In this document: one piece after another, positions 54,428 to 64,000 of the stretch | How positions within the stretch are numbered: the stretch's first letter is position 1 | Layout of the letters: the number at the start of each line of letters is the position of its first letter | Assembly (NCBI GenBank): GCA_037447655.1 | Contig: JBBHKE010001432.1 | Coordinates: 156,018 to 220,017 of the forward strand | Reading direction: 5' to 3' | Source of the DNA: Zygnema cylindricum | Taxonomy: Eukaryota; Streptophyta; Zygnematophyceae; Zygnematales; Zygnemataceae | Length of the DNA stretch: 64,000 bases | Notes under the pieces: model-generated | The model's database searches: none | What the model was told of the DNA's origin: nothing | Seen by the model: the letters and a program-made list of their open reading frames with translations, nothing else | Translations under genes and position numbers: made by a program

Positions 54428-57400
54428 ATGAGTGGACACGATTCCAAGTATTTTACGACAACCAAGAAGGGAGAGATACATGAGCTGAAGGAGGAACTGA
54501 ACTCACAATACAAGGTAACATGTTGTTTGTATGAGACAGGTCTCGAATACTAAAATACCATGGTTTTTCTTGAGACAGACGTCTCCACGAGTTTTAGTTA
54601 TGCTGTGACTTGGTCCGTTTGCCGAGAACCTTGAGGAAAAAATGTGTATTATTATTCACTACTATTTTGTGCCGTTTCTGTGTTGTGGAAATCTAATGTA
54701 CGGATCCTCATGGTTAATGGTTTTACAGGATAGAAGAAAAGATGCCGTGAAGAAAGTTATTGCGGCGATGACGGTTGGGAAGGATGTGTCAATGCTATTC
54801 ACTGATGTAGTCAACTGCATGCAAACTGAGAACCTGGAGCTTAAGAAGCTGGTCTACCTTTACCTCATTAACTATGCCAAAAGTCAACCTGATCTCGCCA
54901 TCCTCGCAGTTAACACATTTGTTAAGGTTTGCATGCTTAACTCTCAAAAGCTTGATAAAATTCATTCATGGAGATGGTTGGCTAAGAGTTTGAGAATGAG
55001 CATGAGCTGAATATTCTGCAGCTTTGTTTCGTACTGCATTGTAAGATCTATTTTATCCCTTGGCCTGTGTTAAAAGGATGGTATTTTTTCGCATGCCCGT
55101 TATATTCTGTGTATTGGGAAGGGTTTTTTTCCATTAAGGGTACCTCAGGATATAATGCAGCTCTGTCGGCTTCCTTCAGGACTCTCAAGACCCGAATCCT
55201 CTCATCAGAGCACTGGCTGTGAGGACAATGGGATGTATTCGAGTGGACAGGATTACAGAATACTTATGTGATCCTCTCCAAAGGGTTCTTAAGGTAGTGG
55301 CTATACTTTTTCTTTCCTGTGGATCTATTGTGCAATTCCAAAGTATTTTGATTAGCAGTGCTTGCTGCCTACATATCAATAATTGTCGTATCAACACCTT
55401 GGCCGGATTATTCTTGCAATCTTATGCAGTGCAACTGTCTATGAGTTGGAGGTTTGGAGGTTGTCAACCGTTTTTTAGATTTTCTAAAGTTATTACTGGA
55501 ACGATTGAATGGTTGGGCCAGGATGATGATCCATACGTGAGGAAAACGGCCGCCATTTGTGTCGCTAAATTATTCGACATTAACGCCGAATTAGTCGAGG
55601 ATAGAGGATTTTTGGAAATTTTGAAGGAGCTAATTGCAGATAGCAATCCAATGGTTGTAGCCAATGCTGTGGCTGCCCTTGCTGAGATCCAGGAGAGCAG
55701 CAGCAAGCCGATATTTGAGATCACCAAAGATATCGTGTTTAAACTGTTGGCTGCCTTGAACGAGTGCACAGAGTATGTTACTTGGGTTGATGGATGTTAT
55801 CAATGTGGGGTGTTCATGCAATTTGTCCACATGTCTCTGGACATTTTGCAGCTTAATTCTCTTCTTGTCCGGATTATTTGTATTTGTACAAATAGTCCTG
55901 CAAATGTTGGTACTCCTTTAAATGCCAGTATAAATCGTCTCTAAGTGTGACTAACCATCCATGTTTTATGTTTTGGAATATTCTCTAAGGCTGTTTTCCA
56001 GTAAATATCTGATTTCCTGATGCTCTTTGTGCGTGGATGTCTGACAGCATGAGATCCACAACTGCAATTTTTTCTCTACCATCAGATAGTGCTTGCTGCT
56101 TTCTGAATAGGATGTTGTGCTTGAATAGATGGGGGCAGGTCTTTATATTGGACTCCTTGTCTAAATATAAGGCGAAGGATGCACGAGAGGCAGAGAGTAT
56201 TGTAGAGCGTGTTACTCCCCGGCTTCAGCACGCCAACTGTGCCGTTGTACTTTCTGCTGTAAAGGTAATGATGACTTGTAGACTTGAAGATTGGAACGCA
56301 TTTATCTTCTTCTTTCTTTCTTTGCATTAAATAAGAAAGACTCTACAGTTTAGCAGAAATCATAAAACTGCTCCGGTCTGAGTTCCCCACACGAAAACCT
56401 TAAGCAAGGTGGTTCGTTCACTCTGATAATATTTTAATGAAAAACTTGTTGTTTTTCCGCTGTTGCAGAGCACGCAAGGCTTAATGCTAAGAACCGTTTT
56501 ACCTTAAATGTGTTGGTTTTGGTTAACTAGGTGTCATATGCTACCTCAGGGGAGGGAAAAGGTTTCTGTTATTATTAGTGTCGCTTGGTTCTACAGGCTA
56601 ATAGTTTGTTAGAGCATGTTTCTTGGCCTTCTGTGCATGTTGTAACTATGTGCATTGTTTTTGTACCAGGTTATTATGCTGCAAATGGAGTTGATCACCA
56701 GTACAGATGTAGTTCGCAACCTCTCTAAGAAGATGGCTCCTCCACTTGTGACATTATTATCTTCAGAGCCAGAAATTCAGTATGTGGCTCTCCGGAACAT
56801 TAACCTCATTGTGCAACGACGACCCAGCATTTTGGCCCACGAAATCAAGGTGAAACACTTCTATCTTTCTCAAGCTTTTTTATGTTTTCTTCTGAAGGAA
56901 CTCTGTGCACATCATGGGACGTAGCGGTCTGTTTCCAAGAGCAAGGTACTTGTTTGACGATGTTCATCGACTTTCTGCACAGTGTACAAAACTAAATAAT
57001 GTTAATGTTAAATAGTAACAATAATAATGAATATTGTTAGCATACAAAAAAGAATTTTTGATGCCATTTTTTCTGGCTTTTGGGAATGGAGAACCAGGTG
57101 CTTATTTTTACAATGAAAAGTCTTCAGTGGAGAGTATTCCTGCAACGCCCATTAATGGGCTAAACTATTGTTTTCTGCATGTTCAGGTTTTCTTTTGCAA
57201 GTATAACGATCCGATATACGTGAAGATGGAGAAACTGGAAATCATGATCAAATTGGCATCTGATCGCAACATTGACCAAGTATGTTTAATCCTCTGTGTT
57301 ACTGCCATTTAATTTATATATTGCCCCCTACTGTATTTCTGATTATTTAGGATCCAATTCAACTTTCAATCAAGGCATGTTCAATGCCCATTGATCTTTG

Positions 57401-60400
57401 ATTGGAATTGCTTATGAAAACATAATCGGCAATTCAGCAACAACCCCCTCCCTTCCTCCCGTTTCACTCTTTTGCAACATCTGGGTCATATGTGTAGCTT
57501 GACCTGGTTCAGACTGCTGCTCATTATTTCAGCAAAACAATGAGTTCATCTCAAAAGAAACTTGAGTTTTGTGGATCGAGAAACTGCTCTTGTTCATCTC
57601 CTTATTTTTGCGTTTGATTGTTTTTTTTGAAGTGCGAATAAATTACGTATTTCCACGGCTTTGCTGTGCATTATTTGGCAGCTAGTGCCATATTGCACCA
57701 CATGCAGTATGGCACTAGCGGCTAAGTCCTATTCTGCACTCCTATGCAGTATGGAAACTAGCTGCTGTCATGTGCAATATGGCACTACTTGCTCAAAAAC
57801 GATTCTTGAAAATTCCAAACCTACGTGTCAATTTTGACCTAACCAAGTACCTCTCCAGTTGAGAAAGCTTAGTCAGCAAAATAAGTCGGTAAATAGTTCT
57901 GGGTATCCCATAGATGGGAGAAATACTCGATTTACCCTGGTAGGCGTGCGGCCGCCTGTGCGACTTGTGAATTGAATCGAGCGCGGTACCACTACTGTGC
58001 TCGGTTCGGTTCTCGAGTCACCTTCGAGAGTAAATCGAGTATTTCCCTCACGCATGGGATAACCTGCACTTGTTGCATTCGAATACATTCATGCAAATCC
58101 CACATGTCTAAAACAGGGCTAAAATGCCCTTGATCATCGTTGTATATTTTTGAGGGAGGTCGGTTCTGTCCATCATGGAGAAGTTGAGCTCAAAACATGG
58201 AACATTTTCATCAGAACAGGATATTGGGGGTGATGTGGGAAGGCCACCACTATATAACATTGTATGTATATGTATATCTATAATGTGTGTATATTTGCTA
58301 ATGATAATTTCTCCCTTAGCTTTTGCAACTCTTAAGGGAACTTCTCCTCATATCCTGCACAGATTTTTACTGAAATTAGTTGCAGTTCTCACTTTTCTAT
58401 GCAAGTGTAAGGCATTGACCCATGTAGGTAAATGGCCGTTTTTTTGTCCCTGTTTCTGAAGCCTCCTATTTGTTCAATTGCAAAATGTTGTTTTGTGGGA
58501 TGTTGGGTGCACATCAGGGTGTAGTTTAAGTGAAAGAGCTGCAATTTTTTCTATTAAGTTCTGGTTCTTGTTGGACTTTGACAGCTGAACTGTAGGCTTC
58601 TACCTGTGTTAGGACTAGGCTTTTTTTCTCGTTTAAAAGCTTTTGGAGCTTCAATCATTGCTGTAGGTTTTGCTTTCGGAGTTGAGCTTCTTGATATGCC
58701 TACAAAATGTACCTGTCAATGTCTACCTGGTATATATTAGCTTTAGTTAGATTTTGTGAGAAAAAGTTATTATGTAGGTTGCTGGAAATTATAACTGTAT
58801 GTTTGAGTTTTAGAAAACGAAAGGAATAGAAAATTGTAGCTTTTTGGCATGGTTGCACGTCTATGTTATAACTAGTATGATTGCATCCAATGTTTTATTG
58901 TCAAAGTGCACTTGTTGAAATTCTAAACTTGCAACTGCTACTTTCTAGTTGTACGTCCTGCGGTAATTTATTTGATTGTACCATTTTGTACCTAAGAGAT
59001 GTATTGTTTTCCGGATGTGTTTGTGAACATTTATTGTGCACACATGGAGATGCTTTGTAAAGAGTCGCTGATATTCATTCTTGTACTGCTGGCAGGTATT
59101 GTTGGAATTCAAGGAATATGCGACAGAAGTAGACGTAGACTTTGTAAGGAAAGCAGTGCGTGCCATTGGACGATGTGCAATCAAGCTGGAACGGGCAGCT
59201 GAGCGTTGCATTAATGTGCTCCTAGAGCTCATTAAGATAAAGGTCAACTATGTTGTTCAAGAAGCTATTATTGTGATCAAAGATATTTTCCGGCGGTATC
59301 CAAATACGTAGGTTTTTCGCTATTCTCTGTTCATTTTGATCTACAGGATAATTTGCAGCACTCTCTTATGATCTTCTAACAGTAAGACCCGGCATCATGC
59401 ACGTTCCTCCTTTTAGAGTTTTACTGTCCTGGTGGTGTTTTAGAGGAGTCTTGCGGTGTGTGGAAGCATTGGTTTCAAGAAAAGGATTAATTGACTTGTA
59501 TGTTAAAGAACTTGAAACTCACTACTCAATGAACTATAATCGCATCTGTTATAGCCATTTTCTATCTGTTGCCAACAGTCGAAGCTGTCTGGTTGCCTAC
59601 CTGCCTTCCATTGTGACCATGTCTGGCTAAGTTTGTTTTTACTGCCCTGCCCATGAACCGTGTACAACGTGCAACAGTTAGTGAATTCAACGATGCTATG
59701 AGCCTTGCAAGCTGTGCTAATGATGGAGATGTGGGAAATTGCACGTCTGTACACTTGCAACTAGGCTTTCGCTGGTTAAGAAGGGTTTCTTATTTTGGTA
59801 GCCTCTGCATTTCTTCAATTCTTGCCTGAATCGACCATTGCCTTTGCTTTGTATGTGCTCTTCAGGTACGAGTCCATTATTGCAACCCTTTGTGAGAGCC
59901 TGGACACGTTGGATGAGCCAGAGGCTAAGGTAAACCTCCATCGTTTTTATTGTTTGCACCGATAGCGTACCCTGTTGTGCCGAGTATTTGGCTGACATAT
60001 TGTTACACAAAATGGTTACGCTTGGGCTAAAAGATTTCAAGCATATATGATACTAAGTTTTAGCTTGTTTGAGGCCCCATATGAAACTTGGTCTTCCTAA
60101 ATGAACCTGTGAGTATTTTGGGTTGTTAATTGTGTTTCACATGTACACCCTCTCATTGTAGTTAATTGACTGTGAAAAGGCACCATCTCGTGTATAAGGA
60201 TGTAACCTTTGCATGAATATCATTGAACATTGAAATTTTTTGAGAAATTGTTCTCAATTGCTTTTTGGCAAATGAACCAACGACTAAAGCTTATAGGCTA
60301 ATTTGTACATGCGAAAAATACAGGAGTTACTGCCAGTAACTGCAGTAATGAACGGCTTTCGGCTGTTCATTACCTGTACGAGTCAACGATAAAAAATGAA

Positions 60401-63400
60401 AATAACTGACGGTACTTGCTGTACCCCAGTATTTTACTGCTGATTACCAGTACACAATTAAGATTAATGCCAGTATTGCGTTCAGTAAATCATACTAAAA
60501 TAAAGGTTGCGACTTGGCTGTACGTTTACGTACGAACTGTCACCCAAATTCACCCATGTATAATCTGGGCGATGCAGTAACTCCAGTACTGACAGTTCTG
60601 TCCTTACACGTGGCTACGTGAGCTACTTTGCTCGCAAGTGTTTTTTTCGCGTTTAATCACTCTAGTAGAAGGGCATTGTACCTTTAACTAACCGTTTATG
60701 GCAGCTGGATCAGCATAGCTGGTAAGTTCTGGCTGCTCCAATTTGTCGGTATTGGTCTTTGCAACCGACAACTTGTGCCATTATGACTACTAAAAACATA
60801 TTGGCTATGATCTTTTTTTTTTTGGAATTCTGCATGGTTGGATTTAATTTTTTCACTTACCTTCGGCAGCGTGAACCTAGTCCCTGTTAGCAACGGGCTC
60901 ATGTCCCTTGTCCTCGCCGTGGTATGAATTTCGCACTAAGGGTGTTTTTCTGCATCCCAATCTTTGTTCTTTATCAGTTCGTTTTTTTTTCAAATCCGTT
61001 TTTCTTACATTTAATAAAGTTATTTCTTTACTATACAGGCGTCGATGATTTGGATTATTGGAGAGTATGCTGAGAGAATTGATAACGCAGACGAGCTTTT
61101 GGAGGGATTCTTGGAGAGCTTTCCAGAGGAGCCAGCACAAGTGCAACTGCAGCTTCTTACAGCTGCAGTTAAGCTGTTTTTGAAGAAACCCACTGAGGGA
61201 CCCCAACAGATGATCCAGGTACTGTTTGTATCTTGCTTCAAATGTGGGAAAACAATTCTGAATGCTTTATGCAGTTTCCGGTACAATACGTGTATCATAC
61301 CCTAAAAGAGCATATAAAATGCGTATACACCACATATACCATTTCCAATTGTTTTTGCACATTTGGACTGATTTCTATGCATTTTGGAGAGTGTTTATTT
61401 CCTCAGTATGTGAATTTGCTTGATATTTGGCATGTTGCCTGTTTTGCCCCTCGTCATTTTATATGCAAACGTGGTTTGGTATTGCTGGGCTTTATTAACC
61501 TCTGTTTGAAAGTCCTTCCTCTCCTGTGGGTTTATCTTTGCAGGTTGTGCTCAACAATGCGACACAAGAAACTGACAATCCAGATCTGCGTGATCGCGCA
61601 TATGTTTACTGGCGATTATTGTCGACAGATCCGGAAGCTGCAAAGGATGTTGTACTGGCGGAAAAACCGACTATTAGTGATGAAGCGAGTGGACTCGATG
61701 CATCCCTCCTCGATGAGTTGCTTGCAAACATCGCCACTCTCTCTTCGGTGTATCACAAACCACCTGATGCTTTCGTTTCACGCACCCGTCCAGTCACTCT
61801 TTCAAATCCCGCGGAGGTCGACGATTATGCTGACGGAGTAGAGTTGGCCGGACCTGGAGATTCTTCTGCCCCTGTACCGCCAGAGATTACTGGAGGAGGA
61901 GCCCTTTCATCCTTCTCTTCCCCCCCTGTCCCGAGTACCTCTGGCAGTGCACCTCCACCCTCTTCAGTTGTCCTTCCACAAGTGTCTCAGGCACCCAAGT
62001 CACCTGACCTCTTGGGTGATTTAATGGGGCTGGGATCCACACCTGAAGCAGCTCCAGCTACTGCACCAAGGTGTGACTCTCATTCTAAGGTTCAGGAAGG
62101 ACAGGCTGTTGCTGTTACTGATGTCACATGTTCGTGGCTCTTGTCTGTCGCTTGCTTGTAGCTTCTATTTTTTTTTTTACATTTTAACTTGATTACCATA
62201 ACTTCCCTCCTATCAGTGGCAACCACGGAGGAAGCAGCCAAGCAGGTTTTGCAGGCAGCTATTTCGCTTTAGTTACAGCAGAACCTATGCTCTCACATGC
62301 ATATGTTTAGTTATGCATCATAGCCAAACATCTCTATGATGTTCAGCTTACTCTTTCAGGTCGACGGAGTCTGAATTTGGGGCTTGGAGGTTTATCAATG
62401 TGAATGACGAAAGCTATTACCAGTTTTGTCTCTTGTTGTTGAGTGTACAGACCAGGATACTTCGAGCTATTCGTATTTGCGTACCATCTATATCATAGAT
62501 CTTTACATAAAGTGTGTCCAACATTTTTGACTTGTCTTGTTCTTCATGGGTGGAAAAAGGGGGAGGTGGGCAAATAAGTCATAAACAGACATCATCTTGC
62601 TGTCTCGCTGGTGTCCAGATATCTCTAGGATATCGGTTTATCTCTTTTTGGCAGAAGGGATGATATGCTATTTTATGTCTTTTCTGGTCAAGATATGTTA
62701 TCTTGACAGCCACATAGTGAAGATCTCCATCGTAACTGAAAACGTCTTCTTCGACATCAATTGTATATTTTCCCGTAAAGTTAATTCCACTTAATTCTAT
62801 CCAATATGTGCATTTTGTGCTGTACAGTGTTTTACTGCCGGTCCTTCTGAGTGCACAGCAAGGACAGGGCTTGCAAGTGAAGGGACAACTTGTTAGGCAG
62901 CAAGGTCAGGTGCTTTACAGTCTTCAGTTCGAGAACAACTCGTCACAGACGCTCGATGGTTTCATGATTCAACTCAACAAGAATACCTTCGGCCTCATGG
63001 CACCTAGTGGACCTTTGCCGGTGATTAATTGGCAAACTTTCTTGACAAAGCTCAATGTTGGGTTGCAGTTTTGTGGACTGTTTGCCATAGTCATCATGTT
63101 TAGTGAGACTGTCTCTTCTTCAGCAATTGTCTTGATTGTAGTTTGTCATGGTTTGTCTTTGTCCACCTTGTTTTTTTCAAATGTCCGTGTTTTATGAAAT
63201 TGTGTAGGAGTCATGTCACTGATGCGCCACTAAATGTCATGTTGTGGTTGATGCTGCTATTACCCGTCCTTTCACTTATTGCTTATTTTGTTCTCCTGTG
63301 CTTTTTCGGGCTAGTTTCACCTCTTTCAATTCAAAATCTAATCTATTCTTTCTGTTTCTCTTTCTTTCAAATCTATTTTTCTTTCAATTAGGCAAACTAG

Positions 63401-63708
63401 CCGGCTTTTCTTATATAGTTTATGACTTTGGTTTCCTCCATTTAAAAGGTTTTTCCTTCAACTTTCTCATCTGACATGGACCAAAATTGTGTCGATACTT
63501 GCAGGTTCCCAGCATCCCTCCTGGCGGCTCTGCCAGCCTCAGTTTACCGCTTGCTGTATTTCAGAACATGGCTCCACCTCCTGCAAATCCTTTGTTGCAA
63601 GTGGCGTTGAAGAATAATCAACAGCCTGTTTGGTATTTCACCGACAAAATACCGCTTCAGGCGTTCTTTGCGGAGGATGGCCGGATGGAGCGTAGCACCT
63701 TCCTTGAT
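54428..63708 (+). CDS. Beta-adaptin-like protein, large subunit of AP clathrin adaptor complex (partial)
   Basis: Sorts cargo into clathrin-coated vesicles at the trans-Golgi and plasma membrane; in plants this beta subunit type is thought to be shared by AP-1 and AP-2. The start M-S-G-H-D-S-K-Y-F is the plant beta-adaptin N-terminus. Exons, all with GT-AG introns: 54428-54514, 54729-54926, 55180-55293, 55522-55772, 56129-56264, 56670-56849, 57187-57279, 59096-59307, 59866-59929, 61039-61218, 61544-62070, 62828-63020, 63505-63708. They join in frame to 813 codons. The helical trunk covers about residues 1-580. A Pro/Ser-rich hinge (about 590-680) has an L-L-G-D-L-M-G-L motif at 661-668. The appendage starts near 690 and includes [13 protein letters not shown] and [10 protein letters not shown]. 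The last exon(s), about 80-90 codons by comparison with plant homologues, lie beyond the window. The reading frame is clean, so the gene is most likely functional. A small extra exon between 62070 and 62828 cannot be ruled out. Confidence 0.93.
57682..57800. repeat. Inverted repeat cluster in intron 7
   Basis: GCTAGTGCCATATTGCA is followed at once by TGCAGTATGGCACTAGC (one mismatch in 17). Further copies of 'tgcagtatgg' and 'tgcaatatggcacta' lie at 57745-57790. Probably a small foldback element. Confidence 0.55.
57902..58064. mobile_element. MITE-like insertion in intron 7, 163 bp
   Basis: Terminal inverted repeats of about 36 bp with a few mismatches. The left arm begins GGTATCCCATAGATGGGAG; the right arm read backwards begins GGTTATCCCATGCGTGAGG. 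Both arms then share AAATACTCGATTTAC. The centre is GC-rich (gcggccgc). No target duplication is clear. Confidence 0.6.
60320..60590. repeat. Inverted-repeat element in intron 9
   Basis: Ends show caggagttactgc on the left and gcagtaactccag on the right. Inside is a hairpin CAGTAATGAACGGC...GCTGTTCATTACCTG (60343-60375) and many 'cagta' motifs. MITE-like; no duplication identified. Confidence 0.45.
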
Positions 63709-64000
63709 GTATGCTCTTTAATCCCACTACCAACAAAGTTGCACACATCTTTCAGAATTTGCCGGTTAAGTGTATTATGTATTGTTCTTGTTTTTTTTTT
63801 TTAATCGATTGGATGGTTTATTTCTGTGAATATCTAAGTTTTATTCCTTTGTGGCATAGTTCAAGTGCTTTTACTGAAAATGTATTCTCACAGAGTGCTG
63901 AATATTTGAAGGGCCAGTGTCCTGCTCTGAATTACAGCTCTACAAAAAGACACTATTTTTGTGTGGCTTTGCCCTTCAGCATAATCATTTTTCCTTTAAG

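Overview
The window looks like a repeat-rich nuclear chromosome of a streptophyte. A charophyte alga such as Chara is my best guess, but this is not proven. Two things point there: an intron-rich gene for a plant-type beta-adaptin at the right end (54428-63708, continuing past the window), and about 47 kb of nested Ty1/copia LTR retrotransposons filling the left. There are no operons, Shine-Dalgarno signals or bacterial genes.

Regions 1-47350 form a graveyard of LTR elements. I separate them by LTR ends and primer-binding sites. Family A (and variant A') has LTRs of about 1.04 kb. Family B has LTRs of about 0.74-0.78 kb. Family C has LTRs of about 0.87 kb. There is one LTR of a Tnt1-like type with a conventional primer site, an unassigned 1.48 kb solo LTR, and a different retroelement gag (28588-33123) with two CCHC knuckles, interrupted by an assembly gap (33124-33418). 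The best-preserved element is a minus-strand family A copia at 39931-46350. It has two 1038-bp LTRs differing at about 11 positions, a GCCAT target duplication, a 334-codon Gag frame and a 1086-codon pro-pol frame. It sits inside the 5' LTR of an older A' element. A second minus-strand element, family B at 17571-22101, has a TACAT target duplication and is itself inserted in an older B-like LTR.

Three features recur across families. (1) The sequence next to the 5' LTR matches the anticodon region of initiator tRNA-Met, not its 3' end: the half-tRNA priming known from Drosophila copia. (2) The Gag frame begins inside the 5' LTR and reads through the primer site, and the Pol frame of the best copy runs on into the 3' LTR. 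(3) The LTRs of A' and C carry a tRNA-like block with A-box and B-box features, always antisense to the LTR; family A has a hairpin in the same place that may be a decayed version. The third is the most unusual thing I see here.

Region 47351-54427 is AT-rich intergenic DNA holding one decayed, unrecognised protein gene (48218-48998), a cluster of CGTCGC-type inverted motifs (49270-49960), and a strongly strand-asymmetric polypyrimidine/polypurine tract with tandem repeats (50697-51670).

Region 54428-64000 is the beta-adaptin gene, 13 exons seen, 813 codons in the window, ending within the C-terminal appendage domain. Introns 7 and 9 carry small inverted-repeat (MITE-like) insertions. It is the only clearly functional host gene visible.
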